Positions 14,377-23,737 are shown, counted from the stretch's first letter. The stretch is DNA of 23,755 bases from Dialister sp. (GCA_022722495.1 JAIJLI010000012.1:1-23755); one strand, 5' to 3'. The notes: generated by a model not told the origin, from the letters alone. Translations and numbers: made by a program.

Positions 14377-17085
14377 TTATCTTTTATTCGGTAACAATTT
14401 TTCTAACTGTTCAATTTTCTTTTTATACTCAGCTATTTTTCTGCGAATTGCATCATAATCCGTTCCGCCTGCTTGTTGTGAAGGAATGGGGATTGTAGGT
14501 ACTTGACCCACGTCTGCTGCTCGACCAGCTGAAGAATCGACCTCTTTACCATCGGGTATTGGCATTATTTTTCTTGCAGATGGCTCGCTAAAGTCTCCAT
14601 TCTTCACTGCCACCAATGCTTTGTCAACCAAAACCATTGGTGGAATATATCCATACACATCTGCACCAGTCTTGTATAATACATTACGAGCCTGTGCTAC
14701 TGTGATATCTTTTTTGATTGATTTCATCAAAGCGATTGTTCCAGTAACTATAGGTGCAGCCATACTTGTTCCATCACATGATTGAAAATCATTGGAAGGG
14801 AATGAACTATAGATACCTTTGCCAGGAGCGGAAATATCTGAACATGGTCCGTAATTTGTAAATACTGTTGGATATAATCTTTGATCAACTGCTGTTACAA
14901 CTATAGAAGAAGCGTTGCGATTCTCTGGTGGAATACTTGTAAGAATGTCGTCATTTCCTGCAGCAAATACAAGAATTGTATTTTTCTTGGCTGCAAGCTT
15001 ACAAACACGAGCCCATAAGAAAGCTACATTTTGGAATTGCGTCTTGGCAATTTCTGCTTGTTGTTCAACAGGCAGCACATTCAAACCTTTGAAAGAAGGA
15101 CCGATGGATATGTTTACAACATCTGCATCATGGTGAAGTGCATACATTACTCCTGCAATGAGAGCCGACAAAGGACACTGCTTATTGTCAAATACCTGTA
15201 TAGGCATTATCTGGCAGTTGGGAGCAACACCTGAAGCCCCCTTTGAAAAGTAATCTGCCGAACCTACTGCTAATCCTGCAGTATGTGTACCATGTCCTTC
15301 TCCAAGACTTAGAGCATTATTTTGGGTAAAGACATTGTATGCGTCAACAATTCTTCCCTTAAACATAGGGTGACTTGCTTGAATGCCATCATCTACAATG
15401 GCAACTTTTACATCTGAGCTACCTTTTGTATATGTCCATCCTTGCTTAAGATGTATCGCATTCAAATGCCAACCTACATTTTCTGTCGAATTACTGATTT
15501 GACCATGCAGTTCATACACTTCCTCGTCAAAAACAATGAACTTATGATTAGGAATTTTACTGTTTATGGTCTTGCGAATTTGGTCACGTTCGTTTTCTGG
15601 AATCTGTATGACAAGCAATTTTACTTCCTTGTCGTATCCAATAATGCTATACTTATCATCTGGATACGCTTGTTTGAAGTCACGTGCCAATGCATCTACA
15701 TTGTCGTTCTCATTTTCCATATACAAAAACAGGCGATTGGCAATGATATTGGGTACACCAGGTTGCTTGACAATAGGCGGTTCTTCACCACCTTCGCCCA
15801 TGACTGGAGCAACAACCGTATTGTCATCAGGCAACTTGCCGTCACTTCCGGTAATCGGTCTTACCGCTCCATTATCATCAACACGAGAACCATCCGCTCT
15901 CGTGATGGTATCAATAGGAACAACGCCGTTTACAGGCGAATGGTGGCCACAGCCTTTTAGTAGCCATGATAGCGACCAAATCAACAATATTATAAGAAGC
16001 AGCCATAACAACCATTTTAAGCAACCTTTGCCAGTCCACAATCCTGCAAACCACAGCCACCATCTTTTGTACCAAGGCAAAGTTTTCTCGTATTGGGCGA
16101 AAAACACTTTATCCTCATCTACGAGAATATTGTTTGGAGATATGTTCCATCCTGTAAACTTGTACCCTTTGTTAGGTGTAACTATAGGTATTTCTCCACT
16201 TGACAAAGTAGTGTTGGCAGCTTTTCTAAATGAAGACGAACCTTCAATAGAACCATGTTCACCTGCTTCAAAACGGCAATTGTAGAAAACATCTTCTGGT
16301 TCTGTCGTAGGTTCTTCTGTTGGAGAATCTAAAGGGATTGAAGGTTCTGGAGATATTGGAGGAATAGCAGGCGTTTCTGAAACGACCTCGTCATATTGGG
16401 CAGTAAAAGTCATGTTGGAGTTTACTCTCTGACCAATAGGCGAAGGTATCCACCCTGTAAAATTCCAGCCCTCACAAACATCCACTGTAGGTATATCCAA
16501 TTTTGAAAGTATCGATCCTTCGGCACGACTGATGGTTTTGTCAAGTTTTGAAATTGTTCCATGTTCGCCAGCATCGAATGTAATCTTATATTTCTTGGTG
16601 TATTCAAAGTCGTGAATCACGGAGCCAACAACCTTGTGCTGACGCACATCAGGAGTCATACCCCATGCTACAAGATACACCTTGTCATCTGTACAATATA
16701 CCCTATCTTCACTGACATATTTAATTGCACCTGCCATAATCTGCAAATCCTCTCCACTTAAATCCATAATAGAGGACTTGTATATTTTTATGGTGTCATC
16801 AAGTATTCCCTTATATCTGTCATACTCTGCTCCTGACAGTTCACTCAAACGGGTGGGATGCTGCTGCCATTTCTCTATATGCCAACAAATCTGATCTTCA
16901 TCATCCATATATTCTGGAGTCGCAAGAAAATGTTGCAGATTTATAGGTATAACCCTTTTTACAACACTGAAAATACTGTCGTATCTCTTGTACATGGGGT
17001 CGTGACCTATACCTTGATAGTCGGTAAAATCAGACACCTCTGTATAGCAGAGTTTTTGTTTTCCAAAAAATGAATGTCCTGCCAT
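14377..17085 (-). CDS. Membrane-anchored S8 subtilisin-like serine protease with InlB-type repeats
   Basis: 902 residues without a signal peptide. Residues 1-165 are an unassigned domain. Two Listeria-Bacteroides (InlB_B-type) repeats follow, at about 167-231 and 270-332, each with ITFDAGEHGTI- or CRFEAGEHGSI-like starts and FTGW...FxAQY endings, separated by a Pro/Glu linker. One membrane helix spans about 357-376, preceded by WYKRWWLW and several Lys, so the C-terminal part should be periplasmic. Residues 450-530 resemble a propeptide-like alpha/beta domain. The protease domain (about 555-825) has a full triad: Asp in VAIVDDG (565), His in GHGTHTAG (598), Ser in GTSMAAP (774), plus the oxyanion Asn in FAAGND (711). 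A short basic coiled-coil tail ends the protein. It starts four bases after the GTPase gene stop. Likely an envelope protease triggered by the cytosolic part; triggering is inference. Confidence 0.85.
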   Translation of the reverse strand: MAGHSFFGKQKLCYTEVSDFTDYQGIGHDPMYKRYDSIFSVVKRVIPINLQHFLATPEYMDDEDQICWHIEKWQQHPTRLSELSGAEYDRYKGILDDTIKIYKSSIMDLSGEDLQIMAGAIKYVSEDRVYCTDDKVYLVAWGMTPDVRQHKVVGSVIHDFEYTKKYKITFDAGEHGTISKLDKTISRAEGSILSKLDIPTVDVCEGWNFTGWIPSPIGQRVNSNMTFTAQYDEVVSETPAIPPISPEPSIPLDSPTEEPTTEPEDVFYNCRFEAGEHGSIEGSSSFRKAANTTLSSGEIPIVTPNKGYKFTGWNISPNNILVDEDKVFFAQYEKTLPWYKRWWLWFAGLWTGKGCLKWLLWLLLIILLIWSLSWLLKGCGHHSPVNGVVPIDTITRADGSRVDDNGAVRPITGSDGKLPDDNTVVAPVMGEGGEEPPIVKQPGVPNIIANRLFLYMENENDNVDALARDFKQAYPDDKYSIIGYDKEVKLLVIQIPENERDQIRKTINSKIPNHKFIVFDEEVYELHGQISNSTENVGWHLNAIHLKQGWTYTKGSSDVKVAIVDDGIQASHPMFKGRIVDAYNVFTQNNALSLGEGHGTHTAGLAVGSADYFSKGASGVAPNCQIMPIQVFDNKQCPLSALIAGVMYALHHDADVVNISIGPSFKGLNVLPVEQQAEIAKTQFQNVAFLWARVCKLAAKKNTILVFAAGNDDILTSIPPENRNASSIVVTAVDQRLYPTVFTNYGPCSDISAPGKGIYSSFPSNDFQSCDGTSMAAPIVTGTIALMKSIKKDITVAQARNVLYKTGADVYGYIPPMVLVDKALVAVKNGDFSEPSARKIMPIPDGKEVDSSAGRAADVGQVPTIPIPSQQAGGTDYDAIRRKIAEYKKKIEQLEKLLPNKR

Positions 17086-17089
17086 TTAT

Positions 17090-19900
17090 TTATCCTTTAT
17101 ATAAAGTTTCACAAGCATCAATAATTGTTTTAATTTTAGCATTGGCTATTGGGTCAACATGAGAGATGTCACTTGCATATAGCAGACCTATCGTTACCAA
17201 ATTCTCCCATCGTTGGAAGTTATCCCAAAGTGGAAGCTTCATTAACGTTAGTTTGTCAACAGTATCTATATCGGAGGCGGCATCAAATGCGCTCAAAGTT
17301 TGTAATAATGGTTGCGGTTTTCTAACTACATTCCATGCTGAAGAACTCAAATCAACTTTAATGTGACACTTATCTGCTTTCGCACGAATATTGTCAACGT
17401 CCTCATCGTTAATATATTTGCGCCCTACAGAACTTACAAAGTTGTTGAGTGTCAATGATGCATAATCAGCTATAGCGTTTGGTTGCTCATTAAGACTGAA
17501 CACTTTACAATAGCGGTCTATTCGTTCAGAAAGGATACGTTTCATCCCCAGCTTTTTCAGTAATGCCGATAACATAAAGACTACTTCATCTGAATGTGGA
17601 AGCATAGGCTCAAGAACCTTAACCTTGTTGTTGATATAGGCATTCCAATAATCAACAATGTGTTTGGTGACAACATCCGCCACAGTTGTCAAAGTTTCCG
17701 TTTCACTCGAAACCACCTCTGCAATGGTACAGCCACGTTCTTTTAACGCTTCTTCTAATCTCGCTTTTTCGCAGCCAAAGAAATCGCATAATTTTTGAAT
17801 GTTTGTTTTCTTGTTGTCCGATGGATTAATGTCCGCTTGTTTGCGTATAAAGTTTATTATAGAAAAATCTTTGGGAGTATCGGTATGGCAGATGATAATA
17901 TTATATGCAATGTCTCGCAAATCACCAACTGGCACCATGAGGTTGTCTATGATATGACCGAATATCTCTGGTCTCTCGCCAACACTTAAAATAAGGGACA
18001 TTCTTATATCACTGGCTATCTGTTTTACCTTTTGATTCTTTGCCTCCTTATCTTCTGGCTCAAAATAAACAGAAAGTGCATTATACATCTCTGACTTTAT
18101 TTTAGCCAATTGTGCAAGGTATTTCTTTTTTCTTGCATCTTCGAGTACACTTGCGATAGCGTCAAGATTACGAATGATGGCCTTTGAACCATCATTGTTG
18201 ATGGTAGCAACATCATTCCAAGTCTGTTCGGGATTAGCAAAATGACGTTGCACAAAGGCATTCTTAAGAAAGCTTTGTTTCAGATTTTCGAAATAGTCAG
18301 GATAATCAGCATACGTGTGAACACTTTTCTCTTCTGACTTGACTGCACCATCACTATAGCCATCAAAAACACCATTCTTTCCAGACCAGTAGAAATCACG
18401 TAATAGATAAATGTTTTGGAAAGCAGCGGTTCGGAACAGTCCGCCTGTTTTCACCCAATTATCAAGCCACTTGTTAGGCTTAATAATTTCCGGAAATACG
18501 GTATCGAACCTGTTCCAATGTGCATCAAGTTTGTCTATGTTTGAGGAATTGTCTGTCTTTGTTCTCTCTAAATCGATATTGAATTTTGTTGCAACAAAGA
18601 ACAATGGTGCAATACCATTTGTGTCATTGAGCATATTGGCTCGCTCCTCTGGTGTAGAACCAATATTGTCTTCAATCCAACTATTTATTGTTTCTCCAAT
18701 GGTAGCTTCCGCCTTTTGGTCGTTATGATGACAGAATAACACACTACTGATTCTCAATGAGCGAGAGTACTTGTTGAATAAGTAGGCTACTTTTCCTCTT
18801 CTAAGAATCTTGGGAAGAACTGTATGAATGTCCTGCTCCTTGTATTTCTCACGAGAACGAGCACCTGGGAAATCGAGAAGATCAAGTTTATGTAAGAATT
18901 TCCTATCATCTGCAACCGAAGGCGGCAGTTCAAAGGTAAGTTCTGCAATCAGTGCCGAAAGATTTCCTTTATGAAAATCATGAGCAAGGATATTCCCATT
19001 TGAATCATATACATCTGTATAAATTTCATCATATCCAGTATCTATCTGTACACCGCAAACAGTGTCAAGCCATTCTATCTTCAACAATGTTCCTTTTTCA
19101 CGGAGCACTGCAGCAAATGGTATATAAATATCTGTTTGAAAGTTAAGCTTCTTATATTCATTAATGAGGACACTGAACAAGTGACTCAATTCACTATTCC
19201 TGTTCCAAAGAAGACTGAATATATTAACCCATTTGTCATAGGAAACATATTGAATTACAGGAGCAACTATCTTACAAAAGTTTGATTGATTTACACCAGC
19301 CGCAGCATTCCCTATTACATCGTGGATGTAATCTGTAATATCCTTGACATCGTCTTCTTCAATTTCATTTTGTACAACAATCTTTGATGCCCAAAGACCA
19401 TTCATATCTTCAAGAGCCTTGTTTATATCATCATAACGCAATACGCTATCTTGATTGATTTTAATGTCATTATAATACGAATCAGCCAAGAGAAGGATTA
19501 TGTCCACAACAGACAAGTTGCGTACCTTTACAAAGTCACTCATTGTAGAACAACCTTGGCTAAGAGTAAAACGAGTGATAACACCAGTTGATTCTATCTT
19601 GGCATTGTTTCCACCACTTGGATTTATATCATCTATGAAACTATATGATTTTCCTGCATTAGTGATGACAAAAGGCGAGTTTGGAGAAGACAACAAACTA
19701 CTCATCAAATAAGATTTACCTACCTGACTTTCGCCATAAGCCGCTGCAGAACAATTCTCTTCCAAGGCTGCATATATGCGCTTGAGTTTGCGGCGATATT
19801 CCTTAAAAACATCGTATGGAAAAGACTCCTTTCCAAACTCTTTGGCCCATGCAATAGAGCCGTCAACCAAATCTATATGTTGCTTTATATCTTGTAGCAT
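17090..19900 (-). CDS. SrfC-like P-loop GTPase (putative virulence factor family)
   Basis: 936 residues, soluble. Walker A is GESQVGKS (56-63), a Thr-containing switch-like STGVITRFT lies at 104-112, the Walker B/G3-type motif LDFPGARS is at 342-349 and TKFNID (438-443) fits the (N/T)KxD position, so GTP binding is likely. The long helical C-terminal half (about 540-930) resembles stalk regions of dynamin-like or SrfC proteins. The pairing with an SrfB-type gene immediately upstream supports SrfC, a family annotated as putative virulence factor from the enterobacterial SrfABC operon. An SrfA counterpart is not visible here, unless one of the unassigned membrane proteins replaces it. The start at 19900 is an ATG 17 bases after the previous stop; the sequence begins MLQDIKQHIDLVDGSI. 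SrfC assignment rests on motif order and context; the biochemical role is not established to my knowledge. Confidence 0.7.
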   Translation of the reverse strand: MLQDIKQHIDLVDGSIAWAKEFGKESFPYDVFKEYRRKLKRIYAALEENCSAAAYGESQVGKSYLMSSLLSSPNSPFVITNAGKSYSFIDDINPSGGNNAKIESTGVITRFTLSQGCSTMSDFVKVRNLSVVDIILLLADSYYNDIKINQDSVLRYDDINKALEDMNGLWASKIVVQNEIEEDDVKDITDYIHDVIGNAAAGVNQSNFCKIVAPVIQYVSYDKWVNIFSLLWNRNSELSHLFSVLINEYKKLNFQTDIYIPFAAVLREKGTLLKIEWLDTVCGVQIDTGYDEIYTDVYDSNGNILAHDFHKGNLSALIAELTFELPPSVADDRKFLHKLDLLDFPGARSREKYKEQDIHTVLPKILRRGKVAYLFNKYSRSLRISSVLFCHHNDQKAEATIGETINSWIEDNIGSTPEERANMLNDTNGIAPLFFVATKFNIDLERTKTDNSSNIDKLDAHWNRFDTVFPEIIKPNKWLDNWVKTGGLFRTAAFQNIYLLRDFYWSGKNGVFDGYSDGAVKSEEKSVHTYADYPDYFENLKQSFLKNAFVQRHFANPEQTWNDVATINNDGSKAIIRNLDAIASVLEDARKKKYLAQLAKIKSEMYNALSVYFEPEDKEAKNQKVKQIASDIRMSLILSVGERPEIFGHIIDNLMVPVGDLRDIAYNIIICHTDTPKDFSIINFIRKQADINPSDNKKTNIQKLCDFFGCEKARLEEALKERGCTIAEVVSSETETLTTVADVVTKHIVDYWNAYINNKVKVLEPMLPHSDEVVFMLSALLKKLGMKRILSERIDRYCKVFSLNEQPNAIADYASLTLNNFVSSVGRKYINDEDVDNIRAKADKCHIKVDLSSSAWNVVRKPQPLLQTLSAFDAASDIDTVDKLTLMKLPLWDNFQRWENLVTIGLLYASDISHVDPIANAKIKTIIDACETLYKG
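17093..17098 (-). promoter_or_regulatory. Ribosome binding site (AAAGGA) for the subtilisin-like protease
   Basis: AAAGGA on the minus strand overlaps the last codons of the GTPase gene, 7 bases before the protease ATG at 17085. It fixes that start and indicates translational coupling. Confidence 0.45.
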
Positions 19901-19917
19901 AATTTCATTTTTAGAGA

Positions 19918-22900
19918 TTAGAAATCAAACGCACCTGAGTCAAGCCAATATTGTTCGTCAACACCAAGGCTTTGGATGTGTATTTCAAGATTACCATCCA
20001 TTATATCATTACCATTTTTATCCGTTATTGCTGAAATGGAAAGATTTTCCTTGTCATCCATGTCACGCTCAATTGTTATCTTAAATGGCATTCGTTTTTT
20101 CAAAACATCAATGGCTTCATTTACAAGTCCTATTACTTTTGCGTCAGTCGGACAGTCTTCGTCATTTATAATGGCCTTTTTCCGAATTTTGTCTGCCATC
20201 TTATGACGGTTAAAGTCTATTGAATACAAGGCACGACTTGGATATGAGTCCATCCCTATTTGACGAACATGGAGTGATTGGGGAATACTACTAATAGTCA
20301 AGTCACCTCGGTACTTGTCTGGTGTTATGAAGTATTCAATTGGTTGTCCTTCACGAGAAGCTTCAATATAATTCACAGTTGACTTCAAATTCTTTTTCAG
20401 CAAATCTAAATTGATGATAAACTTATTCAGATTTGAAAGTTCCGAGGCATAATGTCCTATTACACCACCCATAGCCACAATAGTCTTTGCATTCTTTATA
20501 TAGCCAGTATTCTCTCCAAACGGATACCAATCCCCTACGTAATAATCGTTGAGAACAATGAGTCTATTTGGTGAGACTGAGTAATATTTAAGGAATATAT
20601 CCCTTATCACAGGAAGTGAAGCAGGACGTCCTGAGAGTAATACGACATCGCAAGCATAGGAATACATGATGGTTGCAACCTTCTTAAGCAAAGGCTCAAA
20701 TTCTTTACGAACAACTTCTGAAACCATCTCTTTGTTAAATTTCCAAGAAAGTGATGTGATGTCAATGTTCAATCTTTGTTTGAATTCCTCTATGATTGCC
20801 TCATTAGGTGGACACTCGGAAAACACATCTGAATATTTGACAATACAATCCTTGCAGCCTTGTTTCAACAACTCCAAGAAATGGCACATTAATGGTACAG
20901 AATATTGAATATTAAAGTCCTTTCTTAATATTCTATCAGCTATAGTTTGTCCATTATAATCCTCTCCAAAGAAATTCTTTATCTTTTGGCGATATTGTTG
21001 GGTTGTTAAGTCTTTTAATTCTGTCCTGAATGCACTGTTCTCATCAAGGAGCATAATATTCTTGATAAGGGCATAAAGCATATCATCTCCTGCGAAATAA
21101 TAGCTATCGTAGAATTTCGGATCTGGCGTAATGGTCGTAACATCACCTTTTATATAAGTATATTTACTAATCATCAAGTCTGATGTTCCTGCACCAATGT
21201 CAATAGATCCAACAGTTATTGAAGGCTGGCTGTCACCATCTTCTATTTTTCCATAGAGATTGAAGAACTCACTGCAACATCCTTTGTATTTTTGTCCAAC
21301 CTCTCCATACATATATACCAATTGGGAACATGTCGCTTCGTCATAGTACCACAGTCCATCGTCATCTTTCATAGAGCGAACAACAGGGACAACATCTACC
21401 GATTTCCCTGGATGTAGATTTTCTGCAGGACTATTATAGTCGAAATTTTCCAATAAGATTACGGCATCTTTAGCACAATGCACAAGAGCCTCTCGCTCCA
21501 CCCTAGACATGGCGGTAGGACAAGTTACAATAATTCTTCGTATTCTTCTTGGTATGGACGGTTTTCCAAACCCACTACGATTAGATCTGTATTCCTCGCT
21601 ATTAATTTGTGTACGTGCTTGCACTAACATTTCCAAGAAAGAGAATGTCATTAAAGAACGTCTGGAATAGTGGTATGAGCTGCCGCTTTCTCCGGACAAG
21701 TCTATACTTCCGTCACTTTTCAACTGATTTGTTATTCCACGAAGATTCAAAATGTGGTCGTCCTTTTCACCTTTGAGAACAAGAAATTTCCATTCTTCTT
21801 TATTTGGTCTCCAATCCCACAAATATCTCTTTGGACTTGAATAGGTTGACAAAGATTCCATATCATCTGCAGTGTTTGTGGCCAAATGGATAAGTGTGTT
21901 GGCTTCTTGTCCTAAACGAACCAAGCTCGGATGAACAAATTGTTTGCTGTCTTTAATGCCAAAACTTCCAAAGTCAACTTTACGAAAAGCCAAACGCATA
22001 TCGAAAGGTTCGTTATGTTTGTTGATTACAAGTGAATTGTTCACTTCTTTAACAAGATTTGTATAGTCAATAAGTTCAAGCTGCCTTACTTGATTAAAAT
22101 TGGTATTATCTTCTATTAAAAGTGCTGTTGTACGTGAGTTTCCTATATCAACAACCATATCAACATCCTTTATTTCGACATCGGTATCCTTGTAAAGTTT
22201 AACCTTGGGGAATAGATCCTTTTGAGCAAGATAGTTGATTAAGAATATGTATGATGCGATATACGACATTTTTCTCACGTTCGCACCTCTTAATTGAGAT
22301 ACACGTTGAACATTAGGATGAACCAAGTGCAACAAATAGTCATCAATATAACTCCAATTGTTATTAGGAGAACAATAGTCCATCAAATAGAACTCATTAC
22401 TACATAGTTCGAAATCCATTTCGCCTCTAAACGCATCTGGAAAGACGGGGCATTCTTCATATTCGTCACTCTCGTAACGAGCTCTTGTATCGAATGCTAG
22501 AACTACATTGTACCATTTTATTCCCTTTTCTTCTCTTGTTGGGATTAATTTCATACGTACCCAATTTAATGGACCGAACTTAAAACGCTTGAGAGTGCGT
22601 TTAAAGAAATATGGGACTGGAAGCCAAGCATTTTCAAACTTGGAAAACTTGTTGTCTTTGTCGGAGAATGTAAGGCTAAATATATCGCCCCTCACGCCTG
22701 GGCAATTTTCATCTTCTATTCTTAAAGGTAAAATATCATCGCTTTTAAGCTCGTTGACATCAATTTCAATAGTAGGGTCGCTTAAATAGCCGCCTTTATG
22801 AAGTTTCTGTTTGTTATAATAATAGCACTCGTCATCTGTGCGAAGTTCATACACAGGATCAAGTCGCCATTCCCCATTTTCAGTATCATACCATTCATGA

Positions 22901-22992
22901 TACCACATTTTGAACTTTTCTTGAGTATTTATACTCAATGGAAACGTTATGATTTGAATACCAGAATTGGCTATTAAAGTATGCTCTTGCAT
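19918..22992 (-). CDS. SrfB-like actin/Hsp70-fold ATPase
   Basis: 1024 residues, soluble. After an N-terminal domain of about 270 residues comes an ASKHA-type nucleotide-binding fold: phosphate-1 motif VDIGNSRTTALL (281-292), the SrfB-typical block PRRIRRIIVTCPTAMSRVER (481-500), phosphate-2 motif SIDIGAGTSD (596-605), and the adenosine motif VVLLSGRPAS (783-792), followed by AMGGVIGHYA. The length and the extra N-terminal domain match the SrfB family (virulence factor SrfB) rather than DnaK, MreB or FtsA. The C-terminal 170 residues are beta-rich. The start is ATG at 22992, 13 bases after the antiterminator stop. SrfB and SrfC homologues travel together in enterobacteria as SrfABC. I expect an ATP-dependent switch or scaffold cooperating with the GTPase encoded next. 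The fold is clear; the role is inferred. Confidence 0.85.
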   Translation of the reverse strand: MQEHTLIANSGIQIITFPLSINTQEKFKMWYHEWYDTENGEWRLDPVYELRTDDECYYYNKQKLHKGGYLSDPTIEIDVNELKSDDILPLRIEDENCPGVRGDIFSLTFSDKDNKFSKFENAWLPVPYFFKRTLKRFKFGPLNWVRMKLIPTREEKGIKWYNVVLAFDTRARYESDEYEECPVFPDAFRGEMDFELCSNEFYLMDYCSPNNNWSYIDDYLLHLVHPNVQRVSQLRGANVRKMSYIASYIFLINYLAQKDLFPKVKLYKDTDVEIKDVDMVVDIGNSRTTALLIEDNTNFNQVRQLELIDYTNLVKEVNNSLVINKHNEPFDMRLAFRKVDFGSFGIKDSKQFVHPSLVRLGQEANTLIHLATNTADDMESLSTYSSPKRYLWDWRPNKEEWKFLVLKGEKDDHILNLRGITNQLKSDGSIDLSGESGSSYHYSRRSLMTFSFLEMLVQARTQINSEEYRSNRSGFGKPSIPRRIRRIIVTCPTAMSRVEREALVHCAKDAVILLENFDYNSPAENLHPGKSVDVVPVVRSMKDDDGLWYYDEATCSQLVYMYGEVGQKYKGCCSEFFNLYGKIEDGDSQPSITVGSIDIGAGTSDLMISKYTYIKGDVTTITPDPKFYDSYYFAGDDMLYALIKNIMLLDENSAFRTELKDLTTQQYRQKIKNFFGEDYNGQTIADRILRKDFNIQYSVPLMCHFLELLKQGCKDCIVKYSDVFSECPPNEAIIEEFKQRLNIDITSLSWKFNKEMVSEVVRKEFEPLLKKVATIMYSYACDVVLLSGRPASLPVIRDIFLKYYSVSPNRLIVLNDYYVGDWYPFGENTGYIKNAKTIVAMGGVIGHYASELSNLNKFIINLDLLKKNLKSTVNYIEASREGQPIEYFITPDKYRGDLTISSIPQSLHVRQIGMDSYPSRALYSIDFNRHKMADKIRKKAIINDEDCPTDAKVIGLVNEAIDVLKKRMPFKITIERDMDDKENLSISAITDKNGNDIMDGNLEIHIQSLGVDEQYWLDSGAFDF

Positions 22993-23005
22993 AATAAAAT
23001 GATAT

Positions 23006-23737
23006 TTATTCTATTGATTCTATAAATGCACTTGGTATATACGCCGTCACAACAGTCACCAAGTCTTCCACCACAACTCCTACTCTCTGTTGTCCTTGCC
23101 ATCTTGCGACTCTGCCTATCACTCCCTTAAAAGCACCATCAATAACCCTTACCAATTGTCCTTTCTCGAACTTTGGCACTTCGATTAATGACACGATTGT
23201 GTTATCCGCATCGGCAGCACAGATGATTTTGAGACTTTCCATCTGATAGTCTGGAACTATCATAGGAATTTTCTCTATTCTGCGCCCAACGTGGACGTGG
23301 CGATAATAAAAGCGGAGAAATGGGAGGTTTACGTTGTCGTAAACGAAAGATTTGAGTTGTTCTTCTGTACCGTAGGCGAAGAAGATATTTGGTAAACGTG
23401 ACTCGGTAACAACTTTGCGTTTACCTTTTATAAGTTTTACTACCTCGGTGGTAGGATAGAAAGCCGTGATGCCTTTGGCTGTCATGTAGTCGTATGCCTT
23501 TTTTTCTCTACCGTATGTGGTACGTAAGGCATACCAATGAGGAAAGTCTTCCTCTTTTTGCACTTTAGGCTTACTTGCTATATGGGCATTTCTGGTGGAC
23601 ACCCCTGTTTGTGAGCTCTCAGCGGAAACAATGCTTTGAGCTTCGGGGAGGGCGTTGGAGGTAAGTCCAGCGCAAGGAGGGAATTCACCACCTCCCGAGG
23701 TGTGTACATCTTCTGATGTCCATTCATCGACTTTCAT
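23006..23737 (-). CDS. UpxY-like (NusG-family) transcription antiterminator
   Basis: 243 residues. An NGN-type domain begins near residue 66 (FPHWYALRTTYGREKKAYDYM) and ends near 155, followed by a linker and a KOW-like motif at about 188-225 (KFEKGQLVRVIDGAFKGVIGRV). This is the architecture of UpxY and other specialised NusG paralogues of Bacteroidota, which bind the leader of their own operon and keep RNA polymerase elongating. The first 60 residues are a low-complexity extension not seen in housekeeping NusG. I keep the ATG at 23737 because no good start lies nearer the NGN domain; only 18 bases remain upstream, so the promoter and leader lie outside the window and an earlier start cannot be excluded. 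It heads a 20-kb cluster, and in UpxY systems that is where the gene sits. No glycosyltransferases follow, so its target is not a capsule locus. Confidence 0.85.
   Translation of the reverse strand: MKVDEWTSEDVHTSGGGEFPPCAGLTSNALPEAQSIVSAESSQTGVSTRNAHIASKPKVQKEEDFPHWYALRTTYGREKKAYDYMTAKGITAFYPTTEVVKLIKGKRKVVTESRLPNIFFAYGTEEQLKSFVYDNVNLPFLRFYYRHVHVGRRIEKIPMIVPDYQMESLKIICAADADNTIVSLIEVPKFEKGQLVRVIDGAFKGVIGRVARWQGQQRVGVVVEDLVTVVTAYIPSAFIESIE

Noticed and set aside
15566..16285. A 239-residue plus-strand open frame, plus other long plus-strand frames opposite the cluster (for example 15442-15960)
   Set aside because: They lie wholly inside the subtilisin gene on the other strand, show no motifs, and have the composition of antisense translation.
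3688..22992. Type VI or other known secretion system
   Set aside because: No sheath, Hcp, VgrG, baseplate, secretin or VirB-like protein is recognisable; only the overall trans-envelope layout is similar.
19918..22992. Cell-shape or plasmid-segregation actin (MreB, FtsA, ParM)
   Set aside because: The protein is about three times longer and carries the SrfB-type block before phosphate-2, with an SrfC-like gene next to it.
23006..23737. Housekeeping NusG
   Set aside because: The long N-terminal extension, the operon-leading position and the absence of secE or ribosomal genes fit a specialised UpxY-like paralogue.
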